Shown: positions 10,316 through 20,227 of the stretch, piece by piece
Numbering within the stretch: the first letter of the stretch is position 1
Layout: the number at the start of each line of letters is the position of its first letter
Origin: Linyphia triangularis
Taxonomy: Eukaryota; Arthropoda; Arachnida; Araneae; Linyphiidae
DNA: 64,000 bases
Assembly (NCBI GenBank): GCA_963978545.1
Contig: OZ021721.1
Location: 36,257,348 to 36,321,347 of the forward strand
Reading direction: 5' to 3'
The notes under the pieces: model-generated
The model's database searches: none
The model's input: the letters and a program-made list of their open reading frames with translations, nothing else
What the model was told of the DNA's origin: nothing
Made by a program: the position numbers and the translations under genes

Positions 10316-11710
10316 CTGCTGAGACTCGGACGAGGGTTTGTCCCCTCTCCTGTCCAATTCAGGGCAATCACGTCTGAAATGTCCTTCACGGTTACAGAAC
10401 CAACAAACCACTCTAGTTTTTCGATCCCTCGAGCCAGGATTACTTCTCATAATTCGCTCCACCTTGCTTTCCAGTTCTTGAAACTTCTTCGTGAAAAGTT
10501 CAGAGGAATCGTCTGCCAATGTTCCACGTACGAAACGCCGATCTTTTCTAGAAGCTTGCTGTGCGGCTTCTACTCTCATGGCATAGACGAGGGTGGACTT
10601 CAGATCTTTGCTGTCTGACATCCTGGTAGCTTGCTGTATGTCGGGATCTTTGATGGCATCCATGAAATACTGAAGAGACAGATTGTCTCGTACGTCCGAG
10701 GGACAGTCTGGGAAAGCGAGGAGCGACAGTCTTTCTACATCCGATGCCAATTCTTGAAGAGTTTCATTGGCCTTCTGCTATCTCACTTTCAATTGCAGTC
10801 TGTTGTAATCCTTTAGATGCTGCTCCCCAAACCTTAACCCCAACGCACTTGCCAGCGCCACGAATTCTCCCAGCTTCTCTTCAGGTAGTGTCTGTAAAAT
10901 GTCAGCAGCTTCACCTCGAAGAGATGCTGCGAGATGGAATGCTTTCGAAGTATCGTTCCAACCATTCGCAGAAGCAATAATTTCAAACTGCGTTTGATAA
11001 ACGCGCCAAGACGATCTCCCATCAAAAGTGGCCACTTTGATGTTGGAACGTGGCGCAATAAAGGGAGTGGAAACATTATCCCAATTCGGCGTTGCAATGG
11101 TCACAGCTTCGCGAGTTTCAATTTTTCGCAGCCTTTCTTCTACAACGTCAATGAATTTGTCTTGCTCTTCCTTTAAGGTGGAAACTTTTCCTTGCACGGT
11201 GGAAACTTTTTCTTGAATGGTGGAAACTTTTTCTTGCACGGTGGAGACTGTTTCTTGCACAATGGAAACTTTTTCTTCAACTTCATTTCTCACTGTCTTA
11301 AGATCTTCTTTGACATCCAAAATATCCGCCTTCATTAATTGAAGAACACTCTCTGTGCGCTCTATAAATCTATCAACGGACGCAGAAGATGATTCTTGCT
11401 TGGATGCTAAAGCTTTAATCTCCGATGATGTAGCGGCAATTGCGGCGGCGGTGGACTCTTGGCCGGCTTTTATTTCGGCTGCTGCAGTTTCTTGGCAGGC
11501 TTTCATTTCGGCTGCGGCAGTTTCTTGGCAGGCTTTCATTTCGGCTGCAGCAGTTTCTTGGCAGGCTTTCATTTCTTTCATTTCAGCTGCGGCAGTTTCT
11601 TGGCAGGCTTTCATTTCGGCTGCGGTGGTTTCCTGTTGGGCCTTCATTCCAGCAATCATTTCCATCAACTGCTTCATTTGGTCTTCCATCATTCCTCTAG
11701 TTGTCGGCAT
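10289..11710 (-). pseudogene. gag: Gag of the Gypsy element, with an internal amber codon
   Basis: The frame starts at ATG 11710, about 15 bp after the primer site. Residues ~10-90 form a coiled-coil-like region of 11-residue repeats (MKACQETAAAE). A second block has heptad repeats (VSTVQEK), then a retrotransposon Gag domain (AFHLAASLRGEAADIL, GLRFGEQH). The frame meets TAG at 10780-10778 after LQLKVR and continues in the same frame through LQELASDVERLSLLAF to a single CCHC knuckle, CWFCNREGHFRRDC (C-X2-C-X4-H-X4-C), which binds RNA. The stop lies in the middle of the Gag domain, not at a gag/pol junction, so programmed readthrough is unlikely. The last residues before the stop at 10289 come from the inserted TTAA element, which replaces the natural end. 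Confidence 0.9.
11440..11650. repeat. Gag coiled-coil minisatellite (33-bp units)
   Basis: About five tandem units of 33 bp, each GGCTGC(A/G)GCAGTTTCTTGG-like, encode the 11-residue Gag repeat on the minus strand. One unit is shortened to MKE plus MKACQ. The units are nearly identical, which suggests recent expansion by unequal exchange or template slippage. Confidence 0.8.
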
Positions 11711-11724
11711 TCAAAATTACGAGA

Positions 11725-11741
11725 TCCCACTTCTGACACCA
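11725..11741 (-). other. Primer-binding site, tRNA-Leu type
   Basis: The minus strand reads TGGTGTCAGAAGTGGGA starting one base after the 5' LTR end. It is complementary to a tRNA 3' end TCCCACTTCTGACACCA, which from memory fits arthropod tRNA-Leu(CAA) with CCA added. This is the start site for minus-strand DNA synthesis. Confidence 0.75.
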
Positions 11742-11742
11742 C

Positions 11743-12205
11743 TGTTATAAATTTTTCCACTGAGGCAATGATGGCACAGTTTTCACGGTTTAAAAATATT
11801 TATTCTCTCTTCAGAAAAATCACAAAATTTATTCACAGGCAACAGTTTAATTACTCTCAAGCTTCAACACAAGCTTCAACGAAAATAACTTCGAATTCAG
11901 CGATTATACAAGCTCACTCCAATAGGTAAACAAAGCGATCAGCTTTCAACGGAGTCCGAAGTCAATCTGAAAACTTTCCCGATCTCTCGGTCTTTAAATA
12001 CTAGCGCGAGAGAATAATCGAGAAATTTCCAGCCAATTTGTCGGAAAAGAAACATCTCGAAACTTCTCGATTGCTTTAGGTGTTGCCACCCTTTTCTCAC
12101 CTGTATAATCGCTATTAATAAATAAAATAAGATAAAAATAAATTACAATAGAATTTTAAAATAATACGTCACTATTTACAATATATACAGACAATTTGTG
12201 CAACA
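11743..12205 (-). repeat. 5' LTR of the Gypsy element (complete)
   Basis: 463 bp. In element orientation it starts TGTTGCACAA at 12205 and ends TTATAACA at 11743, giving the standard TG..CA ends. It matches 5477-5926 with five differences. It contains a minus-strand TATA-like GTATTTAAAG near 11992-12001 and an AATAAA signal near 11799-11804. Confidence 0.92.
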
Positions 12206-12238
12206 ATATAATGGTTAAAAGAGCCAAGTTTCAATTAA
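12206..12238. repeat. Right copy of the 33-bp flank duplication
   Basis: This begins at the first base after the LTR and matches 5423-5455 in 32 of 33 positions. Confidence 0.8.
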
Positions 12239-12451
12239 AAAAGCATTTACGTTTCTAACTATTCTTAATTTTTTTTTTTTTAATATTTTCCTTGAATATA
12301 AGACTTCTAACCCAATCACATAACCTAGAAAAAATAATTTTTTTTCATAGGCGTAACCATCGAGTTGCAGAAAAAGCTGTTGCTGGGTTACTTAGTAGGG
12401 AACGTTATTACAGACTATTTACCATCTACACAGTACGAAAAGAATTACCAT

Positions 12452-12511
12452 TTATTTGAGTTCTTTTTCATTCGTCGGAATGAGGGAGGCTAAAATGTCT
12501 GCGAATTGCTT
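12452..12511 (-). CDS. Candidate terminal exon C of an unidentified gene
   Basis: On the minus strand the sequence CATCGTTTTCCAG is a good 3' splice site. It is followed by 20 in-frame codons KQFADILASLIPTNEKELK and TAA at 12454-12452. An AATAAA overlaps the stop. The peptide has normal amino-acid balance, unlike the chance frames around it. It starts in phase 0, which fits the end phase of candidate exon B (12803-12843). I do not recognise the family. A chance match to splice signals remains possible in AT-rich DNA. Confidence 0.3.
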   Translation of the reverse strand, partial: KQFADILASLIPTNEKELK

Positions 12512-12802
12512 CTGGAAAACGATGTTTGCTCGGTAGCAATCTGATTAAAATATAATAATGGGAGAAATATAATATATAAATGAGTGATACATTATATCTG
12601 TTAGTATGTACAAAGTATTTAAATTAGTTTGGAATTTTGAATGTAAAGTTACACAAATCAGCATATTTTAAGGGGTAAGATTATATAAATTAAACATTAT
12701 ATGTTTTATTTAGAAAAAAAAAGTAATTTTAAATTGGCCTACTGGGGTGCTGTATAACCTAAACTTAGACAGTGTAAAACCCATTTGAGAGTTGGAGCTT
12801 AC

Positions 12803-12843
12803 CTTTTGTGGAACCGCGAAATTGAATGCCTCAATCACAAAAC
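12803..12843 (-). CDS. Candidate exon B of an unidentified gene
   Basis: On the minus strand a pyrimidine-rich tract ending CTTTCAAAG precedes 41 bases, followed by a strong 5' splice site AAAAG|GTAAGC at 12803/12802. The frame that keeps it open reads GFVIEAFNFAVPQK. It begins in phase 1 and ends in phase 0, so it joins candidate exon C in frame over a 291-bp intron. The peptide (especially with the preceding FK) loosely recalls the FKGFxxxA motif of Reeler domains, but this is weak. The exon is very short and unproven. Confidence 0.28.
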
Positions 12844-13194
12844 CTTTGAAAGATTGAAAGTAACTTTTAATCAGACCAGATAAGAAATATCACGTTATAA
12901 AGGAAGAAAAAAATAATGTCCATAGATTCGACTCGTGCGTAAAACCATGATGAGTTGAGGAAATTAAGGCTTTTATTTCTTTTTTGAATTCTTCTAGTGA
13001 TTGCTCCGAATTGGAGATGCATTTCCTTTCGAACGTTGTTTTCGACGCTTTCATAAATAGTTTTCTATATTTCTTTTGAGGGGGCTGGGTACTTAATACT
13101 TCACCGAATTCAACTCACGTAAACATAGCATTTTGCGCTTTCTGCGAGTGGTTGAAGAATACTGATGACTTGGCGTTTTCTTTTCCCCCTTCAT

Positions 13195-13311
13195 TCAGCC
13201 ATTGATATTATTTACGACTTTTACGGAATCGTAGGTTTGTCCAACCGGAAATTCTTTGGTGGTCACGGTGTAAGGAATTCCGGGAGCACAAGTGAATGAC
13301 TGCGGTGGATC
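13195..13311 (-). CDS. Candidate terminal exon A, unknown secreted-type protein
   Basis: On the minus strand ACATACATTTTCAG is a convincing 3' splice site. The 39 codons after it read DPPQSFTCAPGIPYTVTTKE, then FPVGQTYDSVKVVNNING and TGA at 13197-13195. The segment is clearly richer in GC than its surroundings and has balanced residue use. A minus-strand AATAAA lies near 12979, about 215 nt after the stop. CAPGxPYTV..FPVGQTYDSVKV recalls extracellular domains of Reeler or cysteine-rich type, but I cannot assign it. The GT dinucleotides inside are poor donors and end in phase 0, so splicing directly to exon B (which needs phase 1) is not supported; it may be an alternative last exon or a separate gene. 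Confidence 0.4.
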   Translation of the reverse strand, partial: DPPQSFTCAPGIPYTVTTKEFPVGQTYDSVKVVNNING

Positions 13312-13611
13312 CTGAAAATGTATGTCAGAAACACAATTCCGGACACTTCAATATTGCGTTAGGAAGGAAAGCAGGGTTGAAGTTCGATAAATGTTCATAT
13401 CAACAGGATATTTGTACAAGTAGTTGTACTTTGAAGGTATTTGAGTAAGACCAGACATGAAGGTCGAGTTTTCTAAAGGTGATCAAGACTTACTTTTTTA
13501 TTTCTGAGGAGATTATAGTTAAAATTTCTTTTTGAAACCTTTATAAACTGAAATACATTGTAAAAAAAATTTAATAATTTGGAAGAAGATATATGAAGAA
13601 GGTCGACGCAT

Positions 13612-13808
13612 AATAAACAGCTCTTCGAACGGCCAACAAAAACACGATCTGGGCTCACGGAAGAAATTTGAATTTGACAGAGGTCAAAGACACCAATCAC
13701 AGAACGTCACTTACCAGATATTCTTATATAGGTGGCTTAGGCCTCTGTCATATGCAAATTTTCTCCGTTCGCCCCGATCGTATTTTTGTTGGCCGTTCGC
13801 CGAGCTGC
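13612..13808. mobile_element. Foldback MITE with ~75-bp arms
   Basis: The left arm (about 13619-13695) and right arm (about 13732-13808) are reverse complements with good identity: CAGCTC, CGAACGGCCAACAAAAA, ACGATC and TTGACAGAGG-like blocks pair in order. The arms are GC-richer than the flanks. The central 35 bp contains TATATAAG and GTAAGT on the minus strand, which mimic a promoter and donor but are explained by the element. No transposase frame. The superfamily is not determinable from what I see. Confidence 0.7.
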
Positions 13809-16800
13809 CTTTTGAGTATACTTAACGCGTCCGTTTTTTTGTGATACGAGTACCGTTCCAACGTTCTTTAGGGTTTTCGCATTTTTCTGAGCATTTTGCA
13901 AATGTATAAATGTACATATTTTTCACTTTCATTTGTATTTAATTCTCGAGTTTTTCTCAACTGTTTTAAATGTGCTAAATTGTTATTGTTGGAGAAATGA
14001 AAGGCAAGTTTTAAATTGAGTTATTTTTCCTGATTAGATTTTAAATGAATGTAACTATTTTAAAGATTTTGGCGTGAGGATTAAATCTATAAAACTAAGC
14101 TTAAAGCTGAAAAACTTCTTAACCTCAATCAATTTTGATACAAAAGTACAATAATTATTTCAAAACAATACCATGATTATTTTACCCATATACATTCTTA
14201 AAAGGATGTTTTAGGCGTGAGGCTGAAATATTGAAGACTAGCCTTAAAGTAAAAATATCTTCATAACCTAAGAAAATTTTGATACACAAGTACAATTGAT
14301 TATTTTATCACAATCTCATATATTATTTCAGGAAGTTTTTATTGAGACAATTCCACATTCTCTTTTCATACAAAACCAAAATTGTTAAATAATATCCCAA
14401 TTTGAATACACTTGACTACACTTCTGGCGAAAATATCTCCTACCTGACTTTATGCGAAAGACAGTGTTTGTTTATATATACACCAGATTTTTTGGAAATT
14501 TTCTTAAATTTTAGGTTTAGTGATTTTTCAATGAGCTGTTGGCGATTTGAGGTAGAAGCTCTGAAGGCTTTGTGTTAAAAGAGATAAAAATTTGCTTCAC
14601 TCGCTCATCATATAGCTCAAAATGTGAAATTTTTCCTCTCTAAAATAAAATTGAGAAAGTTTATTGGTTGAAACTATACGAAATATTAAAGGGTTTCAGT
14701 GAAGTTTATATTAATTGAATCTAGAAAATCCAAATTAATGACAAAAGTCTACGTTTGATTTTTTTTTTTACAGAGCCACTTTAAATAACCAAACGGATTG
14801 TAATGTTATTTTAAGGCATTGCTGAAAATCTTTTATATTACAACTGGATTCCTATATATTATTATTATTATTATTATTATTATAATTTTTTTTTTTTTTT
14901 TTTTTTTGTGACGATACTTTTTCTCAATTTTTACAAATCCAAAATTTAGAAACGATAGATAAATTTTTAGGCTAAGACCTCAGCTTCTGAAGATTATAGA
15001 AAAAAGCAAATAATAATTTTAGCACTTAGAGGAAAACTAAGGAACCTTTCACTTCTCAGTATATACCTTTGATTTATTTCCAAAAAAAGAGTAATTCCTC
15101 TAGGCTTTCGAATTCCACAAGCGGCTCCCGGGTATAACTATATGATTATTTACCTTGTTATTAACATTGAAAAAATATATTTTCTTAGAAATAAAAAAGT
15201 GTGATGTTTAAATCTAGAAAACTATTTGCTCAATGTTAAGTTTGATACTAGTATCACCCACTCTATTAATTAGAGTCAAAGTTATTCTTTATACACTTTA
15301 TCTCTAATCACCCTATATGTAAGCACTTTATTATATTAACACTAGTAGCTATCAAAGAATATTACTTTTCACAAGAGTTTTTTATAGCTTAATTTTTATT
15401 CACACAATTTTTTTTTTATCAAAGCTCAGAAAAATTGAACGATTTTCATTTAAAAATTAAATTCACTATCATGTTTTTTTTTGGTTTTTTTTCCAAAATA
15501 AGGTTGTCTTGAATTAACAGGATAAACAGTGCAACATGGAAGTCCACGTGTGGTAAAACCATTTAGATTATTTATCAAAAGATACTTAGTATCTGGTAGA
15601 ACGTGACAAATAAAACTACACGTTGAAACCAGAAAGAAACGAAAGATGTAAAAAAGAAAAAAGAAAAGAAAACATCAACCTCAAACCGAAAGCTCTTCCC
15701 AACCCACTTGTGTTTTAAATCCGAGCAAAGCAAAACAATCTGAAATTCTCTCAAGGGGACAATAATTTACTTAAAGCAGACACTTCGCGTTTAGCCGTAC
15801 ACACTGTTTCCCTTTTATAACTTCTTTGTCTTCATTATCTTTGCTTTGGGAGGCAATTGCTGGGTAATTGGATAGAATAGGGTTGAAAAAAATATCCTGA
15901 TTGTTTATTTTTGTTCTTAAGAAACACGATTTGAGATTGAATCCTGACACCACATTGGACGACTCAAATTAGTGACTGTTTCAATAAATCGTGATTCTTC
16001 TGAAATTACTTGTTCATTTAGGATCCCCGTTATTTTTTAATATGCCAAGAAAATTCCACAAAATCTGAAATTAGTAAAAGAAGATTGTATTTATTTTTAA
16101 TCTGTAAGCTTTCATCATAATTGAAAACAAATGTTGTACTTAAAATTAAAAAATGAAAGCTGTATTTTCCCACGTTTTTTTTTTCTTCCTAAAAGTACTT
16201 TTATGTTTGATTCCTTGCATCACATTAGGATGGCTTACTTTATTTATTTTCATTTATTACAAATTCCTTTGAATTAAACAATTTCGGTTTTTGAATGACT
16301 TGTTTGCTTTGTATTTTACAAATTCATTTGAATTCTAAATTGATTTTTCACTCTATTAATCATAAGTAACTGTTAGTATTAATTTTTGTAATTTAATAAA
16401 TCACTAATGAATGAAATTGTTGTTCTTCAAGTTGGTTACATGAAAATAGCCATAAAAATAAATGGGAAGATTTTTACTTGAATATTACTAAAATAATAAA
16501 CTGTCTTCAACTACTTTACATAGTAATATGTATAATGTTTTAATAATATCTATGCAAGTGCTTCATAGCTCTCCTTTTAAGATATTATGTGCACTACCGT
16601 GAAACATCATATATTTAATAACGAAAGCACATTATGGGCTTAGGACTTACCATAGTGGAAGCATATTCATAAGGGTATGTGTCATAAGTAATTACATTTT
16701 AGTTGACGCTTGTTCTCATTAGTATAGATATTCCATTTAATGTACAGAAAAGTATATTTTTTAGAATAAGTGAGTGAGTTTATAAATAGCCTTGTTATAA

Positions 16801-17130
16801 TAAAAATTATTAGATTTTTAATATAAATTAAATTACATAATTGTACTTTTTTCTAGGAGTTACAATTCCATTCCCATTAGAGCTTATTATAATTCCCATT
16901 AGAGTATATATTTGTACTTTTTATAAAAAGATTTTAGATAACATATATCGACCCCTTTCTTTCTGTGTTTCTAAACTATTTTGTGAATTAAAAATACTAA
17001 ATTATACGTTTTTTTTTGTTTTTTTTTGTGTGTGTGTGTGTCACGTTTTAGAGTAATTAAAAAGTAAAGATATGTTGCAAAAACCCTTTTTAGGTAATTA
17101 AATAAATGACATGAAAACTAATATACAAGT
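13809..17130. other. AT-rich non-coding stretch
   Basis: No gene recognised. It contains an (ATT)n run at about 14862-14881 followed by a T-tract to 14907. An open frame on the minus strand at 15771-15953 has an AG just before GATATTTTTTTC and balanced residues near its end, but no other support. Confidence 0.5.
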
Positions 17131-17235
17131 TGTCCACAATTAAAGTTCAACTTTCAAAAAACCGTAAAAAAAAACATTCGTTAGAATGGCCTGAAATTTG
17201 ACCTGCATATAATCAAAGAAGGAGGAATCGGTATG

Positions 17236-17273
<38 letters not shown>

Positions 17274-17641
17274 AGTTAGAACGTTTTTTTTTCTCTTTTG
17301 GCATACCATTGGTTTTCAAAAGCCATGATTTGGCATGAGAAAAAGTGCCATGCAAAAGTGAAATCATGATTTTTAAAAGTTGAACTTTACAATTTATCTG
17401 AATTATTAATAATTTTCATTCTAATAATTTCAATTATAATCACCTCGGGGAGATTGTAAATAAAGTTCAACTTTCAAAAAGCTGTAAAATAGAAACACTT
17501 GTCAGAATTATTTAAAGTTTTACTTGAATATACACGAAAAAGAGAACTCCCTCTTCGAATACATGTTGGGCAAATTTCAGATCCTTTTGACCAGTGGCTT
17601 TTTTTACAGCTTTTCGAAAGTTGAACTTTAACTGTGGACAC
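17131..17641. mobile_element. Two tandem MITEs with AAAGTTGAACTTTA-type ends
   Basis: Left end TGTCCACAATTAAAGTTCAAC (first 20 counted from 17131) pairs with the right end GTTGAACTTTAACTGTGGACA at 17641. Internal ends near 17380 and 17452 carry the same motif, giving two head-to-tail units (about 17131-17393 and 17452-17641). Each unit is palindromic: AAAGTTCAACTTTC..AGCTGTAAAA on one side, TTTTACAGCTTTTCGAAAG on the other. The first unit has a 34-base A-tract at its centre (17238-17270) next to GGTATGGC/GGCATACC. A third copy is at 22456-22690. No coding frame. Confidence 0.7.
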
Positions 17642-17969
17642 TTTAATTATTTTATTGTGTTTAGAATATTTTTACTAGTGGGGGAGAGGAGGAGGGTGCA
17701 CAGCCTGCCCAAATAAGATAGGGTCGATGAATTATTATTTACAAATTAATGAGTTAGATGCCGTACTTGTGATTGAAATGATCTTTCTTAATTTTCCTCA
17801 AAGTACTTTAATAGTTATTTTCTTTTTTCTAGAGTGCTGCCATCCACTGTATACTAGCACAACTTCTCAAATTTGAACTATTTCTGATTTTTTTTAATTT
17901 CGCTTTTTAAACAAATAACGCAATGTCTATTGTAAATATACTATTCGCCAGAATTGGATGTCTTGGCCT
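17642..17969. other. Short non-coding gap
   Basis: A purine-rich GGGGGAGAGGAGGAGGG run lies near 17681-17697. Nothing else recognised. Confidence 0.5.
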
Positions 17970-18181
17970 TTAACTCTTTGCACTCCAGTGGCGCCTCTCA
18001 GGCGCCACACGATTGGATGCCAAACCACGAGAGGACCATTAGGTGTGATGCGGAAATTCGATGCAAGGCCAATGACTGTGTTTAGTTTCTATGAAGCAAA
18101 TCCATAAACACCAGCCGAACCTAAAATGTCTCGAGCTGCTGATTCCTCCGCGCGAAAAAGGCCTGGAGTGCAAAGGGTTAA
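17970..18181. mobile_element. 204-bp piggyBac-type MITE
   Basis: TTAA target duplications lie at 17970-17973 and 18178-18181. The termini are inverted repeats: CTCTTTGCACTCCAG on the left and, reversed, CCCTTTGCACTCCAG on the right. CCCTTTGCACTC-like ends next to TTAA are typical of piggyBac elements. A perfect subterminal hairpin TGGCGCCT-CTC-AGGCGCCA sits at 17989-18007. The interior is much richer in GC than the flanks and has no coding frame, so it is non-autonomous. Confidence 0.85.
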
Positions 18182-18395
18182 ATTAGTATATCAATTTTGG
18201 TTATGTAAAAAGGGAGAAAAGTATCAGCACTGAAAAAATGCTGTTCTGAAACAAGATATTGAGTGAAATATATTTTACTAAAACATTAAAAATAATTGAC
18301 AGTTATGGAAACAGACAAGGATTTCCATTGTAAATCTTAAAAAAAACTCAAGTTAAAAATATCCTCCACTGCAGAAACATCCAGAATGCTGTTCC

Positions 18396-18456
18396 TAGTT
18401 GTCGGACTGACTTTTTTTTTGCCGGCTTAGTTGCCGAACTGACTTTTCTGCCGGCT
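18396..18456. repeat. Two-copy tandem repeat (~30 bp)
   Basis: Two adjacent copies of TAGTTG(T/C)CGGACTGACTTTT..GCCGGCT, differing by a T-run length and two substitutions. Confidence 0.75.
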
Positions 18457-19541
18457 TAGTTTCTGGATTGAGTGATTCTAAATAAACACACGTTGCATTC
18501 TGATTCGAAGCTAGTGGACAGTTAAAATTTTTTTTCCTATTTATTGGGAGAAAATCTGCATCTCTCGTCTAGTAAATCCGACTTACAAGTTCAGCTTCCG
18601 TATCTTAAAAAATATACAATTAACTACAAAAAGCAACGATCAAAAGGCGGAAAGGAGCTTTTCTTTGGGGCCGTAATGTTTTTTTTTAGTTGTAACTTCT
18701 TCACGCAATGGAAAGATTTGATAGAATGCTCGGGGCATCGCAGAAGTCTTCTGCTTGGTTTTTTGGTTTTTTTCTCTAAAATTCTTCCTTTTTTAAAAAT
18801 CTTTTTATTCAGATAAAATATATTATAAAAACATTAGGTTATATGTTCAGAATTTGGCTATGTTGCAATTGTGAAGTAAAAGTAAAGTTGAGTTTAAATT
18901 GCATTTATAGTTAAGCTAAAGAGAAACAAATTTATTTGGGGCTGTTTATAAATTTTAATGTTTACGTATTATAACGTTTTATAACTGGCTCGAAATGTTT
19001 AATTACTCTATAATATCTTTTGAAGAAGTGCACTGTTAATGTAGTTAATCAACTTAAAATAAATCAGTCAAGAATTATAATATTTTGTGTTTAATAATTA
19101 TTTTGGAATATACTTTTTCTTCCAAAATAATTTATAGTAAAGTTCTTAAAATAACGAATCTTTTTAAAGATATACAAGTGCAAAAACTAATTACTATAAG
19201 ACTATTATACAACTTTTTTTTTTATTATCTTCATAATGAAGTCATGGTAAAAGTTTAAGTAAGGAAGTAAAGGAAGTTTAAAGTTTAAGTATAGTAAAGG
19301 AAATAATTTTGTGTTTCTTTCAACGTTTATTTTAATGAAAGTTCTAGATACTTTTACTCAAAGTTAATTTAGAAGAAACCGCTACAGTTTCATATTTAGA
19401 ATAGATAATTGTTTCATAATAAGAAATTATACAAGGCACAAATGAAAACAGTTTTTGTATTTATTTATATAAAAACGTATTTTAAACTAAACTGATGAAC
19501 TCAGAAAATAAAAATTTTAATAAATTTAAAATTACTATTAA
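18457..19541. other. AT-rich non-coding stretch
   Basis: No gene recognised. An open frame at 18544-18816 (90 codons) is rich in K, L and F and matches no family I know; I treat it as chance. Confidence 0.5.
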
Positions 19542-19605
19542 TGTTGGAAGTAATAGCCAAATGCGAGTTAACCGCAACTTTAATCGAACCTCTTCAACAA
19601 TTTAA
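19542..19605 (+). mobile_element. Copia 5' LTR fragment
   Basis: This starts TGTTGGAAGTAAT and continues GAGTTAACCGCAACTTTAATC and GAACCTCTT, matching the first 60 bases of the LTR at 20228-20381. The rest of this LTR is not recognisable, so it is a decayed or deleted left LTR of the same element. Confidence 0.65.
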
Positions 19606-20052
19606 AGCGATTTCAATAAGATTTCTATTTTTTTAAATAATTTGAATATAGTAGTTTCTCTTCAAAGAGCAATTTTCTATTTAAAAATTTGGATATAAGT
19701 TCGTCTAACAAATTTCATCACAAAAAAATCATAATTGAAAAGGTTAAAAGTAATAATGCGCAAGATTACATTAAAATAGCAAAAAGTTGAAAATATTTAG
19801 TGGTAAATAAACATATTTTTCATAATTGTATTTCCAATTTTTTGACTGCAAAATTTGGCTAATAAAGTTTTAAAGCTGTATGACTAATATGGTTTTTAAT
19901 AAATTATTATATTTTTTGCGTATATACAAAGTAAAATGTTCATAGTTTAATGTCTTTGCAAAAAGTTTTGCTAAAACTACATTTTTTGCCCATTATTCAC
20001 CATAGCAAGTGCTAATGTGCTAAAAAAACGAAGTATATTCTTAATTGTTTGA

Positions 20053-20220
20053 GCTACTGTAGACATTAAATTGAAATTTATACATAATGCTATTGATATG
20101 TATTGTATGAAACTTGAGTATGCATTTTCAAATGATCAGCTTGCAGATATGTTGACAAAAAGTTTACCTAATCAAAGATTGATTGATATTAGAACCAGGT
20201 TCCATGTGAGGTGCGATTAA
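20053..20220 (+). pseudogene. pol: Copia Pol C-terminus (RNase H end)
   Basis: About 55 codons end at TAA 20218-20220. They read ATVDIKLKFIHNAIDM, then KLEYAFSNDQLADMLTKSLP, which is the hallmark tail of Ty1/copia RNase H (HIDIKYHFIR..QLADIFTKPLP). A stop lies just upstream and no other copia domain is visible, so the internal region between 19605 and 20053 is deleted down to this tail. A purine-rich AAGGGCGGG follows and abuts the 3' LTR. Confidence 0.8.
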
Positions 20221-20227
20221 GGGCGGG

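Larger units (their letters stand above)
5477..12205 (-). mobile_element. Ty3/Gypsy LTR retrotransposon, near-complete but defective
   Basis: The element reads on the minus strand: 5' LTR (11743-12205), tRNA-Leu-type primer site, gag with one CCHC knuckle, protease, reverse transcriptase, RNase H, integrase with HHCC finger, DD35E core and GPY-type tail, polypurine tract, then 3' LTR (5477-5926). There is no third open frame for an envelope. LTR identity is about 99% (five differences counted by eye over 450 bp), pointing to a recent insertion. Nevertheless there is a gag stop, a 716-bp insertion at the gag/pro junction, two frameshifts in pol and a protease active-site substitution, so this copy cannot be autonomous as assembled. 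The indels may partly be assembly errors. Confidence 0.95.

Noticed and set aside
12803..13311. A Reeler domain assembled from candidate exons A and B
   Set aside because: The motif resemblance (PYTV..FPVGQ and FKGFxxxA) is suggestive, but the phases of A and B do not join and A ends in a stop, so I do not make the assignment.
13700..13740. A core promoter (TATATAAG) and first-exon donor (GTAAGT) on the minus strand
   Set aside because: Both signals lie in the loop of a foldback element and are too close together; no initiation context or coding frame supports them.
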